Shown here in pieces: positions 53,368-59,834 of a stretch of DNA of 64,000 bases. This DNA comes from Hydractinia symbiolongicarpus. Taxonomy: Eukaryota > Cnidaria > Hydrozoa > Anthoathecata > Hydractiniidae. The DNA is taken from positions 26,411,650-26,475,649 of the forward strand of contig NC_079887.1 of the NCBI RefSeq assembly GCF_029227915.1. Reading direction: 5' to 3'. Each line of letters opens with the position of its first letter. The first letter of the stretch is position 1. Both the position numbers and the translations under genes were made by a program. The notes beneath the pieces are model-generated. The model was given only the letters and a program-made list of their open reading frames with translations, made no database searches and was not told the DNA's origin.

Positions 53368-53931
53368 ATGTATATCACAATAAAGGACGTAAATAGCGAG
53401 AAGAAAATCTATTTGTATCAACCGATAGACAACTCACATGGTACAAAGGAGGTTGCGATCGTGGAGACGTTTTCGGATAATGTCACATATGTAGCTACAG
53501 CTCCAATAGATATACCCTTGGCTGACGGAGTTACCACGGTTAGGTTACAACAGGGTCAGCACTACACGGGGAGGGAGTTGAATTCAATCGTGAGAGGTGA
53601 TGTAAAATCAACACAACTAGCTAGAAACTCTAAGTTGAGTAAAATATTCAATCTAGGGGGTATAACGGAACTACATTTTAATCTTAATGAATTGGATAAC
53701 TCGTTAAATCTTAAAGATGGTGAATATAGCAACAACCTGATGACATATCATATATCCGAGTATGGTGGTGATTTTACATATATTGAACCGAAAAATCCGC
53801 AATATAAGAAACTAAAGAAAGGTTTACTTCAATCACTTACCATGAGAGTCACAGGTCAGGATGGTAAGGTGCTATGGGGTGGTATGAAGACAACAGTTAC
53901 CCTACACATAAGAGATACGGCGGACAGATGA
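53368..53931 (+). CDS. Penton-like minor capsid protein, single jelly-roll type (187 aa)
   Basis: It lies directly upstream of the major capsid gene and is followed by the packaging ATPase, the usual morphogenesis order in Polintons. The protein is beta-rich with no membrane segment. The C-terminal LQSLTMRVTGQDGKVLW (residues about 150-166) resembles the closing strand region of Polinton/virophage penton proteins, where a hydrophobic strand is followed by a D-G turn. Length is near the lower end for the family, where about 150-300 residues are common. In the capsid it would form the pentameric vertices. The assignment rests on position, size and this motif; a structural prediction would settle it. 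Its ATG is immediately preceded by CTAATATAATA. There is no sign of damage. Confidence 0.72.
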   Translation: MYITIKDVNSEKKIYLYQPIDNSHGTKEVAIVETFSDNVTYVATAPIDIPLADGVTTVRLQQGQHYTGRELNSIVRGDVKSTQLARNSKLSKIFNLGGITELHFNLNELDNSLNLKDGEYSNNLMTYHISEYGGDFTYIEPKNPQYKKLKKGLLQSLTMRVTGQDGKVLWGGMKTTVTLHIRDTADR

Positions 53932-53986
53932 TAACGTAGCATTAACCGAATTAAAGTAAAATAAAATAAAAGTAATATGGAATAGC

Positions 53987-55306
53987 ATGGAATACGGGAA
54001 AAAGTTAAACCCAGAGCGTTCACTTAGAACCGCACATGGCGTAAAAGGAACGCATCAAAAAGTAATTGTCACTCACAACCCAAGTGAGATTGATCAGAAC
54101 CAGTTACTCCTGATTAGGTTCCCTAATTTAGGTAACGATGATGTCATTGTTCCGGGTACTTCAAAACTTAGTTTCGACATTGATCTCGAGTCAAAAGCTG
54201 ACACGAAGAGAACATTGGTCTCTAACATAGGGAGGGCAATTGTTAAAAAGTTGGCCATCAAGTTCGAGGGTACCGAGATTCTGAGCATTGATGACTTTGA
54301 TCTTTTCGGGTGCTACAGAGATTTATGGTTAACCAAGTCTGAAAAAAGAAATGCAATAAGACAAGGTATCATCTTTGATGAAGGGTGCACGGAAAATTGC
54401 ATGAAACTGAGAGTTGGAGCCGCGGATAAAGATACATCGGAGGTAGCGGACAAAGCAATCTATGATGCATACAAAAACAAGTTCACCATACCACTAGATT
54501 TTGAAATGTTGGATAGCACGATTCCTTATTATCAGGCCGGATTAGGTAATAGGTTGTGTTATGAGATAACATTCAACAATTACGATAGGGTAGTATTATC
54601 AACTCCAACCAAACCCACGGGTTCTGCCACAGCACCGGCGCCGGATGCTAAATACAAAATCTCCAACATATCTCTGGAATATGAGATTGTAACACAACCG
54701 ACACTCGCCAGATTCATTTCAAATGAATACCAAAACATGGCCGTACTTTACGACAGATTCTTGAGACATAGACAAATTAGGGTGGATAAGTCAGACACAA
54801 CGTGGAATTGGTCATTCAATACACCGTGCAAGTCCCTGAAGGGTATATTGGTTCTGTTTGAGGAAGAGAAAGCTTACAAACGAGATACCGGTAAGTTCTA
54901 CAATCCCAAGATCAAAAAGGTATCCGCCATAGTTGAGGGTAAGCCTAACCAACTTTTCGCTCAGGGGATGCAACCGTTTGAGCATTATGGTGAAATATGC
55001 AAGTATTTCGCGGAGGGCAAACAAAGGGATGGTAACGCCGGTGAAATACAGAAACATCTGCAACTACATGATGTGAAGGTCGCGGACTACCTAACCACGA
55101 AATATGCTCTATGGCTGGATTTCAGAACCATAGATGAAAACTCACTGCACGGGACCGGCCGACGGATTGAAAATGCGAGCGAGGGGATCACACTGCAAGT
55201 TGAAAAGACGGCCGAAACCGCGGGATCCTTAAACGCCTACATATATCTAATCATGGATGCTCAATTAAATATTCAAAACGGTGAAATTATGGATGTACTA
55301 TATTAA
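53987..55306 (+). CDS. Major capsid protein, double jelly-roll type (439 aa)
   Basis: Forms the hexon-like trimeric capsomers. It is a beta-rich, soluble protein of a size typical for cnidarian Polinton capsid proteins. A conserved-looking block at residues about 78-125 (VSNIGRAIVKKLAIKFEG, then an LFGCYRDLWLTKSEKRNAI segment) matches what I recall from the capsid family in invertebrate Polintons. Further on are a YYQAGLGNRL strand-turn (about 181-190) and an ARFISNEY segment in the second half, and the C-terminus is strand-rich (AYIYLIMDAQLNI). It ends with TAA one base before the ATG I prefer for the ATPase. An AT-rich leader with repeated AATAAAA-type sequence precedes the ATG and may hold its promoter. 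The frame is intact. Confidence 0.88.
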   Translation: MEYGKKLNPERSLRTAHGVKGTHQKVIVTHNPSEIDQNQLLLIRFPNLGNDDVIVPGTSKLSFDIDLESKADTKRTLVSNIGRAIVKKLAIKFEGTEILSIDDFDLFGCYRDLWLTKSEKRNAIRQGIIFDEGCTENCMKLRVGAADKDTSEVADKAIYDAYKNKFTIPLDFEMLDSTIPYYQAGLGNRLCYEITFNNYDRVVLSTPTKPTGSATAPAPDAKYKISNISLEYEIVTQPTLARFISNEYQNMAVLYDRFLRHRQIRVDKSDTTWNWSFNTPCKSLKGILVLFEEEKAYKRDTGKFYNPKIKKVSAIVEGKPNQLFAQGMQPFEHYGEICKYFAEGKQRDGNAGEIQKHLQLHDVKVADYLTTKYALWLDFRTIDENSLHGTGRRIENASEGITLQVEKTAETAGSLNAYIYLIMDAQLNIQNGEIMDVLY

Positions 55307-55307
55307 G

Positions 55308-55904
55308 ATGGACTACATGAAAGATCCTCACACGGCATTATTCGTCGGTCCCACGGGCTGCGGAAAATCCAGACGCGTTGTAACATTACTAGAGAGTGAA
55401 TACTTTGATCACTTTGATTTCATAGTGATTATATGTCCAACATTAAGATGGAATAAGACATATATGTGTCGAAAATGGTTTTGGAGAGACAGATATGTGA
55501 TTCTAATTGAGCCCAGAGGTATGTTATATGAATGGATTCAAAAGATGACGGATTTCTGTGCCGGGTACAAAACATTATTCCTGATCGACGACATCATCGC
55601 GGATGAGAAACTGGACAAAAAGAGGCAACCGCTTCTGGAGCTGGCCATCAGCGGTCGGCATCGAAACCACACCATGTGGCTACTCACACAATCATACACC
55701 GCGATACCGAAGAACTTACGAAGGCAGGCAAAAATGTTATATGTGTGGTATCCGAAGGACAGACATGATCTCGCAACCATCCACGAAGAGAATGATGTCA
55801 TTGAATCATCGGAGATCCAGAAGGTTAAGGAAAGGCTAAAAGATGGAAAATATACACATTTAGTCATGAGGATGGAACATCCAAGAACTCACGTGATTTG
55901 CTAG
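55308..55904 (+). CDS. A32-like FtsK/HerA-family genome packaging ATPase (198 aa)
   Basis: Pumps genomic DNA into the preformed capsid. Walker A is GPTGCGKS at residues 14-21; Walker B is TLFLIDDI at 89-96, with acidic residues D94/D95; the TQSY sensor-like motif at 127-130 follows SGRHRNHTMW. This order and the about 200-residue length are typical of Polinton/virophage packaging ATPases. The frame is open further upstream with a GTG at 55,281 and an ATG at 55,293, both overlapping the capsid gene. I chose the ATG at 55,308, one base after the capsid stop, because it has A at -3 and G at +4. There is no room for a separate intergenic promoter, so it is either expressed from a promoter inside the capsid gene or by reinitiation. 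A 13-bp hairpin follows 10 nt after the stop. Confidence 0.93.
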   Translation: MDYMKDPHTALFVGPTGCGKSRRVVTLLESEYFDHFDFIVIICPTLRWNKTYMCRKWFWRDRYVILIEPRGMLYEWIQKMTDFCAGYKTLFLIDDIIADEKLDKKRQPLLELAISGRHRNHTMWLLTQSYTAIPKNLRRQAKMLYVWYPKDRHDLATIHEENDVIESSEIQKVKERLKDGKYTHLVMRMEHPRTHVIC

Positions 55905-55913
55905 ATTGGACGT

Positions 55914-55942
55914 TTTTTGTTACAAGACTCTTGTAACAAAAA
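55914..55942 (+). terminator. 3' hairpin H3 after the packaging ATPase
   Basis: A perfect 13-bp stem (TTTTTGTTACAAG at 55,914-55,926, CTTGTAACAAAAA at 55,930-55,942) with a 3-nt ACT loop, starting 10 nt after the ATPase stop. It is the strongest of the gene-end hairpins and shares the TGTTAC core with H4 and H6. Confidence 0.65.
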
Positions 55943-55951
55943 GTAACAGAT

Positions 55952-56056
55952 CTATAGACTCCTATAAGACTATCCTATAATACTCCTATAGACTACTATA
56001 GACTACTATAGACTACTATAAGACTATCCTGTAATACTCCTATAGACTACTATAGG
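55952..56056. repeat. CTATAGACTA-type tandem array upstream of the 97 aa gene
   Basis: A minisatellite made of about 10-bp CTATAGACTA-like units, nested in a 54-bp period: TATAAGACTATCCT occurs at 55,963 and 56,017. It occupies almost the whole space between hairpin H3 and the next ATG (56,060) and so replaces or contains that gene's promoter. It contains several CTATAG palindromes. Confidence 0.8.
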
Positions 56057-56059
56057 ACC

Positions 56060-56353
56060 ATGATAGAATATATCAATTTCATAATACGAGTACTAATACT
56101 AGTAGTAGTACTTAGTTTTTGCTTTTTTTGTGTTAAAAAATACCTATCGCTATTGAAAATGGCTGAAACTGCAATTGACAACTTAATTTTTATTCAGGGT
56201 CCTACACCCGACGATGGCAAGAGGCAAAAATTGCTCGAGTGTGTGTTAACCGGAAATAGCAAGCTATACCTGGGTAAAATGTATACGGACGAGCAAATTC
56301 AAAAGCTCAAAGATGAAGAGGTAAAGAAACTCTTTAGTATCTATGAAGCTTAA
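56060..56353 (+). CDS. N-terminal half of a split membrane protein (97 aa)
   Basis: Has an ATG start right after the CTATAG array. Residues about 6-26 are a strongly hydrophobic helix, followed by a basic K-K-Y boundary, so the protein is probably anchored with its C-terminus on the cytoplasmic or virion side. The rest is charged and soluble. The TAA at 56,351-56,353 is followed in the same frame by four open codons and then an ATG that starts the 105 aa frame. I recall related cnidarian proteins in which the two halves are continuous, so I read this as an original single protein of about 205 residues interrupted by one nonsense codon. Function unknown; the gene lies in the block of small membrane proteins downstream of the ATPase. 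Confidence 0.6.
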   Translation: MIEYINFIIRVLILVVVLSFCFFCVKKYLSLLKMAETAIDNLIFIQGPTPDDGKRQKLLECVLTGNSKLYLGKMYTDEQIQKLKDEEVKKLFSIYEA

Positions 56354-56365
56354 CTATCAGGTCAA

Positions 56366-56683
56366 ATGGTGAAGTCTTTGGGGCAATCAATTATTCACAT
56401 GTATTCCATGGGGGCCTGTACAGTCTTAGGAATAAACAATCAAGATGCATTGAGAGATGACCTGGAGAATGACCCATTACTAAACTCCGCCCTTCAAAGG
56501 TTCACCTGCGATTTGTATTATAGATTCGGCTCATTCTTATCACCAATCAGTGTGGGTCTAATTACAGGTAGGCATTATATCGCTGGAAGAAATTTAAACG
56601 CAAATAATAATATAGATATAGATATAGATAATAAAGATGTCAGAGGAACAGACTCCTATTCAGGTGACAACGAAGAACCCTAA
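56366..56683 (+). CDS. C-terminal half of the split protein, conserved domain (105 aa)
   Basis: In frame with the 97 aa segment upstream across one TAA. Its own ATG has a good context (A at -3, G at +4), so it could be translated alone. The first 75 residues are the conserved part, containing MGACTVLGI, LENDPLLNSALQRF and YRFGSFLSPISVGLITG; these are helical and moderately hydrophobic. The tail turns into a repetitive NNNIDIDIDN stretch encoded by TAGATA repeats, and its last 47 bp overlap the start of the 124 aa gene in another frame. I recognise the family as recurring in cnidarian Polinton-like elements but know no function. Confidence 0.6.
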   Translation: MVKSLGQSIIHMYSMGACTVLGINNQDALRDDLENDPLLNSALQRFTCDLYYRFGSFLSPISVGLITGRHYIAGRNLNANNNIDIDIDNKDVRGTDSYSGDNEEP

Positions 56684-57011
56684 AAAGGTTGAATCTGGTA
56701 AGAGGTTGGCGGAATACAACCGTAAAAAGAGGGAGGAATATAAAAAATGGCTCATGGCACAGAATCAAGCACAGCCTACGCCTCAAGCACAAACACAGCC
56801 GACGCCTCAAGCACAAACACAGCCGACGCCTCAAGCACAAACACAGCCCGAAGATTCAAATGATATTGTAATAGATGTGGATTCTATGACAGAAGGCCCT
56901 AAACCAGATGGAGGGCCCATGAACTACACCATAATGGGGGGAGGGGTGATGGTACTAGTCTTATTGGTGCTTATTTCGTGTATAAAAATAAGGACAAAAA
57001 TATTAAGGTGA
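56637..57011 (+). CDS. Small single-pass membrane protein with AQTQPTPQ repeats (124 aa)
   Basis: The ATG lies inside the end of the preceding frame (47-bp overlap). The N-terminal 40 residues are highly basic (KNPKKVESGKRLAEYNRKKR), a conserved-looking block that could bind nucleic acid or membrane phospholipid. Then come about three copies of an 8-residue AQTQPTPQ repeat encoded by a 24-bp minisatellite, an acidic spacer (DIVIDVDSM), and one transmembrane helix at about residues 100-119 (VMVLVLLVLISCI) with a short basic tail. The topology fits a tail-anchored virion or host-membrane protein. The repeat number is likely to vary between copies of the element. Function unknown. Confidence 0.7.
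   Translation: MSEEQTPIQVTTKNPKKVESGKRLAEYNRKKREEYKKWLMAQNQAQPTPQAQTQPTPQAQTQPTPQAQTQPEDSNDIVIDVDSMTEGPKPDGGPMNYTIMGGGVMVLVLLVLISCIKIRTKILR
56764..56848. repeat. 24-bp minisatellite inside the 124 aa gene
   Basis: About three and a half copies of a unit containing CCGACGCCTCAAGCACAAAC. The 24-bp length keeps the reading frame, so copy-number changes would only lengthen or shorten the linker. Confidence 0.85.
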
Positions 57012-57120
57012 AGGGTACCCCACCACCCTCCGATCCTAAAAAAACCGTGAGAATAAGTAAACTTGAAATGGAATAAAGGGATAATATCGCGATACTATAA
57101 TCTTGAAGTAAATATAAGAC
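57012..57120. promoter_or_regulatory. Intergenic region upstream of the 75 aa gene
   Basis: 109 bp with a palindromic GGGTACCC near the 3' end of the previous gene and an AT-rich segment (GATACTATAATC, about 57,090-57,104) 17 bp before the ATG that could be the promoter. It also holds the self-complementary TATCGCGATA (57,086-57,095). Confidence 0.35.
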
Positions 57121-57348
57121 ATGGATAAGAAAAGTATAGTCAACGATATTTATAAAGCATCGGTCGTATGCGTTTTCGCTGTAGGCTCTTCAATGCTCGG
57201 GAAAAAGGTATTAAAAATGACACCACCCTCAATTCAGAAGTTTGACCTGGAAGATACCGGAAAGCTTGTAGCCATAGTCGCCGCAAGTGAAATGACAAGA
57301 GAATATCTGGTTAAGCAGAAAATTATACCCGAAACTATAAATATATAA
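57121..57348 (+). CDS. Small membrane-associated protein of a recurrent Polinton family (75 aa)
   Basis: ATG start; one hydrophobic segment at residues about 12-27 (ASVVCVFAVGSSMLG), then a K-K boundary, a proline-containing MTPPSIQKFDLEDTGKL block and an amphipathic C-terminal half. I recognise the pattern (short N-terminal helix, a PP motif, a D-L-E-D motif) from small unnamed proteins in cnidarian Polinton-like elements, but no function is known to me. The TAA stop overlaps the ATG of the next small frame by one base (TAATG), suggesting the two are translated from one transcript. The frame is intact and the length fits the family as I recall it. Confidence 0.68.
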   Translation: MDKKSIVNDIYKASVVCVFAVGSSMLGKKVLKMTPPSIQKFDLEDTGKLVAIVAASEMTREYLVKQKIIPETINI

Positions 57349-57479
57349 TGTTGCGAATACTGGAATGGTTGGTCTGGGTTTTATATCGACATAAGAAAGT
57401 TGAGAGTATTTTACCCAAGGTGGAATACACGGAGGTGGATACGGATGTCATAGACTCCGAAGCTATCGTATTAAAATAA
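57348..57479 (+). CDS. Overlapping 43 aa micro-membrane protein
   Basis: Starts with an ATG that shares one base with the stop of the 75 aa gene (TAATG) and ends at the TAA at 57,477-57,479. The N-terminal 14 residues (MLRILEWLVWVLYR) form a tryptophan-rich amphipathic or membrane-inserting helix, followed by basic residues and an acidic, Val/Asp-rich tail. It fills the otherwise unexplained space between two conserved genes and is followed 11 nt later by a small inverted repeat, as the other genes are. I do not recognise a family. Evidence is positional only, and the short length means chance cannot be excluded. Confidence 0.5.
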   Translation: MLRILEWLVWVLYRHKKVESILPKVEYTEVDTDVIDSEAIVLK

Positions 57480-57489
57480 CGCCACTAAA

Positions 57490-57508
57490 ATATACTACTA
57501 CAGTATAT
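57490..57508 (+). terminator. 3' inverted repeat H7 after the 43 aa frame
   Basis: A 7-bp stem (ATATACT at 57,490-57,496, AGTATAT at 57,502-57,508) with a 5-nt loop, 11 nt after the stop and 5 nt before the next ATG. It is weak on its own and counted because its spacing matches the other hairpins. Confidence 0.35.
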
Positions 57509-57513
57509 GAAAC

Positions 57514-57939
57514 ATGGCTTCAATTGCAATGATGTTGGGAGGTGCCTTCGCGAACGCTTTGGCTTTCACCGGATCAAGCTACCTCTTTTCAAGTTTATCC
57601 AAGGATAGGATAGATAAGGAACGGAAGAGGCATGATCTAGCAATAGAACAACTGCAGAAGGCTCAGGTTATATGGCAACGTAAAAGACAAGAGAGGGTTG
57701 ACTTTATCAATAAGCAGCTCAGACTTAAGAAGAAGGCCGAGGGTAAATTCACGGAGCTGGATGACGCGATGCGGGAATATAAAAAAGTATTTGGAGGGCC
57801 ACCTCTCACAGATATTCCGCGCAGGCCCGTATTGAGCGACTTTTATACACCCAGCAATGGCCAGCATGAACGGGAATTGGCATTTATCGCGCTAAGCATG
57901 ATTGGTGTCGGAGGCGCCGTGTGGTATTTCGAAAAATAG
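57514..57939 (+). CDS. Coiled-coil protein with N- and C-terminal hydrophobic helices (141 aa)
   Basis: The N-terminus (MASIAMMLGGAFANALAF) is hydrophobic, followed by a long charged helical region at residues about 30-95 (SKDRIDKERKRHDLAIEQLQ and so on) that should form a coiled coil. Next comes a P-R-R-P-V-L-S-D-F-Y motif and a C-terminal hydrophobic helix at about 122-138. This arrangement is characteristic of a very common unnamed protein in cnidarian Polinton-like elements, as I recall. Two membrane contacts around a coiled coil suggest a scaffold or membrane-bridging role in virion assembly, which is inference. It is the last gene of the plus-strand block that begins with the penton gene, and it converges on the 425 aa gene, with hairpin H4 between them. 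Confidence 0.72.
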   Translation: MASIAMMLGGAFANALAFTGSSYLFSSLSKDRIDKERKRHDLAIEQLQKAQVIWQRKRQERVDFINKQLRLKKKAEGKFTELDDAMREYKKVFGGPPLTDIPRRPVLSDFYTPSNGQHERELAFIALSMIGVGGAVWYFEK

Positions 57940-57960
57940 TACGCGTGGTACTACTACTAC

Positions 57961-57985
57961 TATGTTACATGTGTCATGTAACATA
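57961..57985. terminator. 3' hairpin H4 between convergent genes
   Basis: A perfect 11-bp stem (TATGTTACATG at 57,961-57,971, CATGTAACATA at 57,975-57,985) with a 3-nt TGT loop. It lies 21 nt after the stop of the plus-strand 141 aa gene and 14 nt beyond the stop of the minus-strand 425 aa gene, so a single palindrome can serve both strands. It is preceded by a short TAC triplet repeat. Confidence 0.65.
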
Positions 57986-57999
57986 TATTCCAGATTCCA

Positions 58000-59277
58000 C
58001 TAACGCTTTGTAACCATGTAGGTGTATATCAGACCCCCGATTCCAACTATCAAAGCCCAAAGGTTTTGACTCAACCAACCGACGGCTTCCTTTGCTCTAT
58101 TTAGGATCCATGATACGATGGATCCAATTATACCCGGTAGTGATGCGGCTGCGGCACCGGCTAATCTACCCAGGAGAGATCCCAGCGCGCTCAGCTTGTT
58201 CTTTATCCATTCCCTCGCACCGCCCTCGGTTTTTTCATGATTTTTTGTATTACCGGTGGATGACCCCCCACCCCCAGGCGTCAAAGCTTCTACGAGAAGG
58301 CCGATAACCATACCAAATGCCGTTAGTACGCTGACAACGGTGATACCCTGCTCACGGAATAGCGTTCGTATCTTTTCACCCAATGTAGTTTCTTTGTCAA
58401 GTACTTTTGTAATCGTCTCCCTGATGCTTTTTATTTGACTGTTAAGTTTACCTTCGAGAATATCGATAATCTCTTGCCGGCCTTTCAACTCATTTTGCAA
58501 ACCTTTCAACCTTTCTTTCGCTTCATTTTGTTGTTCCTCGGTCATATTTGGTGTGTTTTCCATCTCTTCCAACTTGTTTTTTTCTCTGTCAATATGCTGT
58601 TCGAGCTGAACCTTTTTTGCAACTTCATCCTGAAGACTTCCTCTTATGTTTCTCAATGATCTATCCAATCCTAGCAATTCACGCATAGGATATTCAAATA
58701 GATCACCGGTCTGGGTTGCTTCATGGTCTACAGATTGTTTGACCAATGAAATTAAATCTTCCGTACTGTTTACCACATCCCCGGATATAGCTTCTAAGTC
58801 TACATCACTTGCTGTTGTTATTTTAGATGACGAGGGTAATTCTTCTTGTATTTTGTTTAGCTTAGCAGCTTGTCGGGCTGTAATCTTACCTTTTGGTATG
58901 TCAAAGCCTAAATTACGCAGCCTTCTCTTGCCTAATATATCTGATATAGTACCGGTGGCCCTTAGTCTTCCATTGTTTGTCAAAGGTTCGTTTTTATCTC
59001 TGTAGTATAATTCACCATCCTTAATTTCAAAAAGGTCTGTATGTAGCACCTCAGGTTTTGACAGGGATCCTTCAGATAATCTATCATACAACACATCAAC
59101 CATTTCCCGCAAAACTCTGGTACGTTGAGTGGAGCCTCCTCCGAATGATGTCTCCTTTTCATCAGGTGTGTGTATCTGTACCCGTGTGCGTTCCTTCGGT
59201 GCCAGAGGTGTGGAGTCATCGGTACCCTCGTCGGGTTGGTCGTGGTCACCAAACGGATCAATATCAATGTCCGCCAT
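58000..59277 (-). CDS. Large coiled-coil membrane protein of a recurrent cnidarian Polinton family (425 aa)
   Basis: The N-terminal 60 residues are acidic, Pro/Thr-rich and probably disordered. Residues about 110-150 contain ILGKRRLRNLGFDIPKGKIT; 195-215 carry a conserved-looking MRELLGLDRSLRNIRGSL block; 215-295 form a strongly charged coiled coil. Hydrophobic helices follow at about 311-332, 364-392 (Gly/Ala-rich) and 405-421, ending in VTKR. This domain order closely matches an abundant unnamed protein I associate with anthozoan Polinton-like elements. A long coiled coil with several C-terminal membrane helices would suit a virion membrane or host-entry/fusion-type or pore role, but nothing in the sequence proves that. 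Intact, ATG start at 59,277, divergent from the 161 aa gene across 44 bp. Confidence 0.78.
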   Translation of the reverse strand: MADIDIDPFGDHDQPDEGTDDSTPLAPKERTRVQIHTPDEKETSFGGGSTQRTRVLREMVDVLYDRLSEGSLSKPEVLHTDLFEIKDGELYYRDKNEPLTNNGRLRATGTISDILGKRRLRNLGFDIPKGKITARQAAKLNKIQEELPSSSKITTASDVDLEAISGDVVNSTEDLISLVKQSVDHEATQTGDLFEYPMRELLGLDRSLRNIRGSLQDEVAKKVQLEQHIDREKNKLEEMENTPNMTEEQQNEAKERLKGLQNELKGRQEIIDILEGKLNSQIKSIRETITKVLDKETTLGEKIRTLFREQGITVVSVLTAFGMVIGLLVEALTPGGGGSSTGNTKNHEKTEGGAREWIKNKLSALGSLLGRLAGAAAASLPGIIGSIVSWILNRAKEAVGWLSQNLWALIVGIGGLIYTYMVTKR

Positions 59278-59321
59278 TATTTTATTTATTTAGAGGATAG
59301 TTTTTTCCTAATATAATAGAA
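59278..59321. promoter_or_regulatory. 44-bp bidirectional promoter region (425 aa / 161 aa genes)
   Basis: Separates two divergent ATGs. CTAATATAATA (59,308-59,318) lies 3 bp before the plus-strand ATG, exactly as in front of the penton gene. The minus-strand side reads AAATAAATAAAAT just before its ATG, a TATA-like stretch similar to the one preceding the integrase ATG. Confidence 0.5.
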
Positions 59322-59807
59322 ATGGCAGAGAGTTCTAGTACCAGAGAAGAAACTTTTAAAACGGATATATCCAATTCCCAACTTGAGGAGCTGGTGAAAT
59401 TACGAGGTAAGTTCCAAGACAGGACACACGAACACGGAGGATCTCTGATCATATGGTCGATTCTGGAGGGATTATCTGGAACCGCAGCCATTACCGGCTC
59501 GATAGCGACCGCGGTGACCATTATTACAAATTTGGGCGGTACCCATGGAAATTACATGCGGAATTCGGGTATGTGTCTATTGGGCTCGGCTTCCTATGCG
59601 GTTACCGCCCAATATGTTAGGACATATCGGGAGAAACTTATCAAATTAAGAGCCGCATATCGCGTTGTGCAAAATGCCATCGATGTTTTCGATAAAACGC
59701 TACTCTGGCACACTCGGATCTGTAGAGCCGATTTTGAGAATTTGTGTGATACGTATCATAGAACTCTCAAGGATCTGGATAAACTGGATATAGGTTATTT
59801 AGAGTAA
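59322..59807 (+). CDS. Two-helix membrane protein, paralogue of the next gene (161 aa)
   Basis: A short polar N-terminus leads to NSQLEELVKLRGKF (about 18-31). Hydrophobic, Gly/Ala/Thr-rich segments follow at 41-71 and 83-99, then a charged helical C-terminus (YREKLIKL, then IDVFDKTLL, then a FENLCDTYHRTLKDLDKLD segment). The same succession of elements occurs in the 195 aa gene 27 bp downstream, so the pair arose by tandem duplication. The hydrophobic core resembles glycine-zipper hairpin membrane segments. Function unknown; a membrane-remodelling or virion-membrane role is inference. A CTAATATAATA motif precedes the ATG. Confidence 0.68.
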   Translation: MAESSSTREETFKTDISNSQLEELVKLRGKFQDRTHEHGGSLIIWSILEGLSGTAAITGSIATAVTIITNLGGTHGNYMRNSGMCLLGSASYAVTAQYVRTYREKLIKLRAAYRVVQNAIDVFDKTLLWHTRICRADFENLCDTYHRTLKDLDKLDIGYLE

Positions 59808-59834
59808 AGTTTTTTTCTTTGTAGTAACCACACA

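Noticed and set aside
52427-56353. Reassigned TAA codon in this genome
   Set aside because: TAA also serves as the terminal stop of clearly complete genes here (for example the capsid and the 75 aa gene), so reassignment is not supported; nonsense mutation or local readthrough is simpler.
59807-59834. Hairpin after the 161 aa gene
   Set aside because: AAAG...CTTT around a T-run gives only a 4-bp pairing; not comparable with the others.
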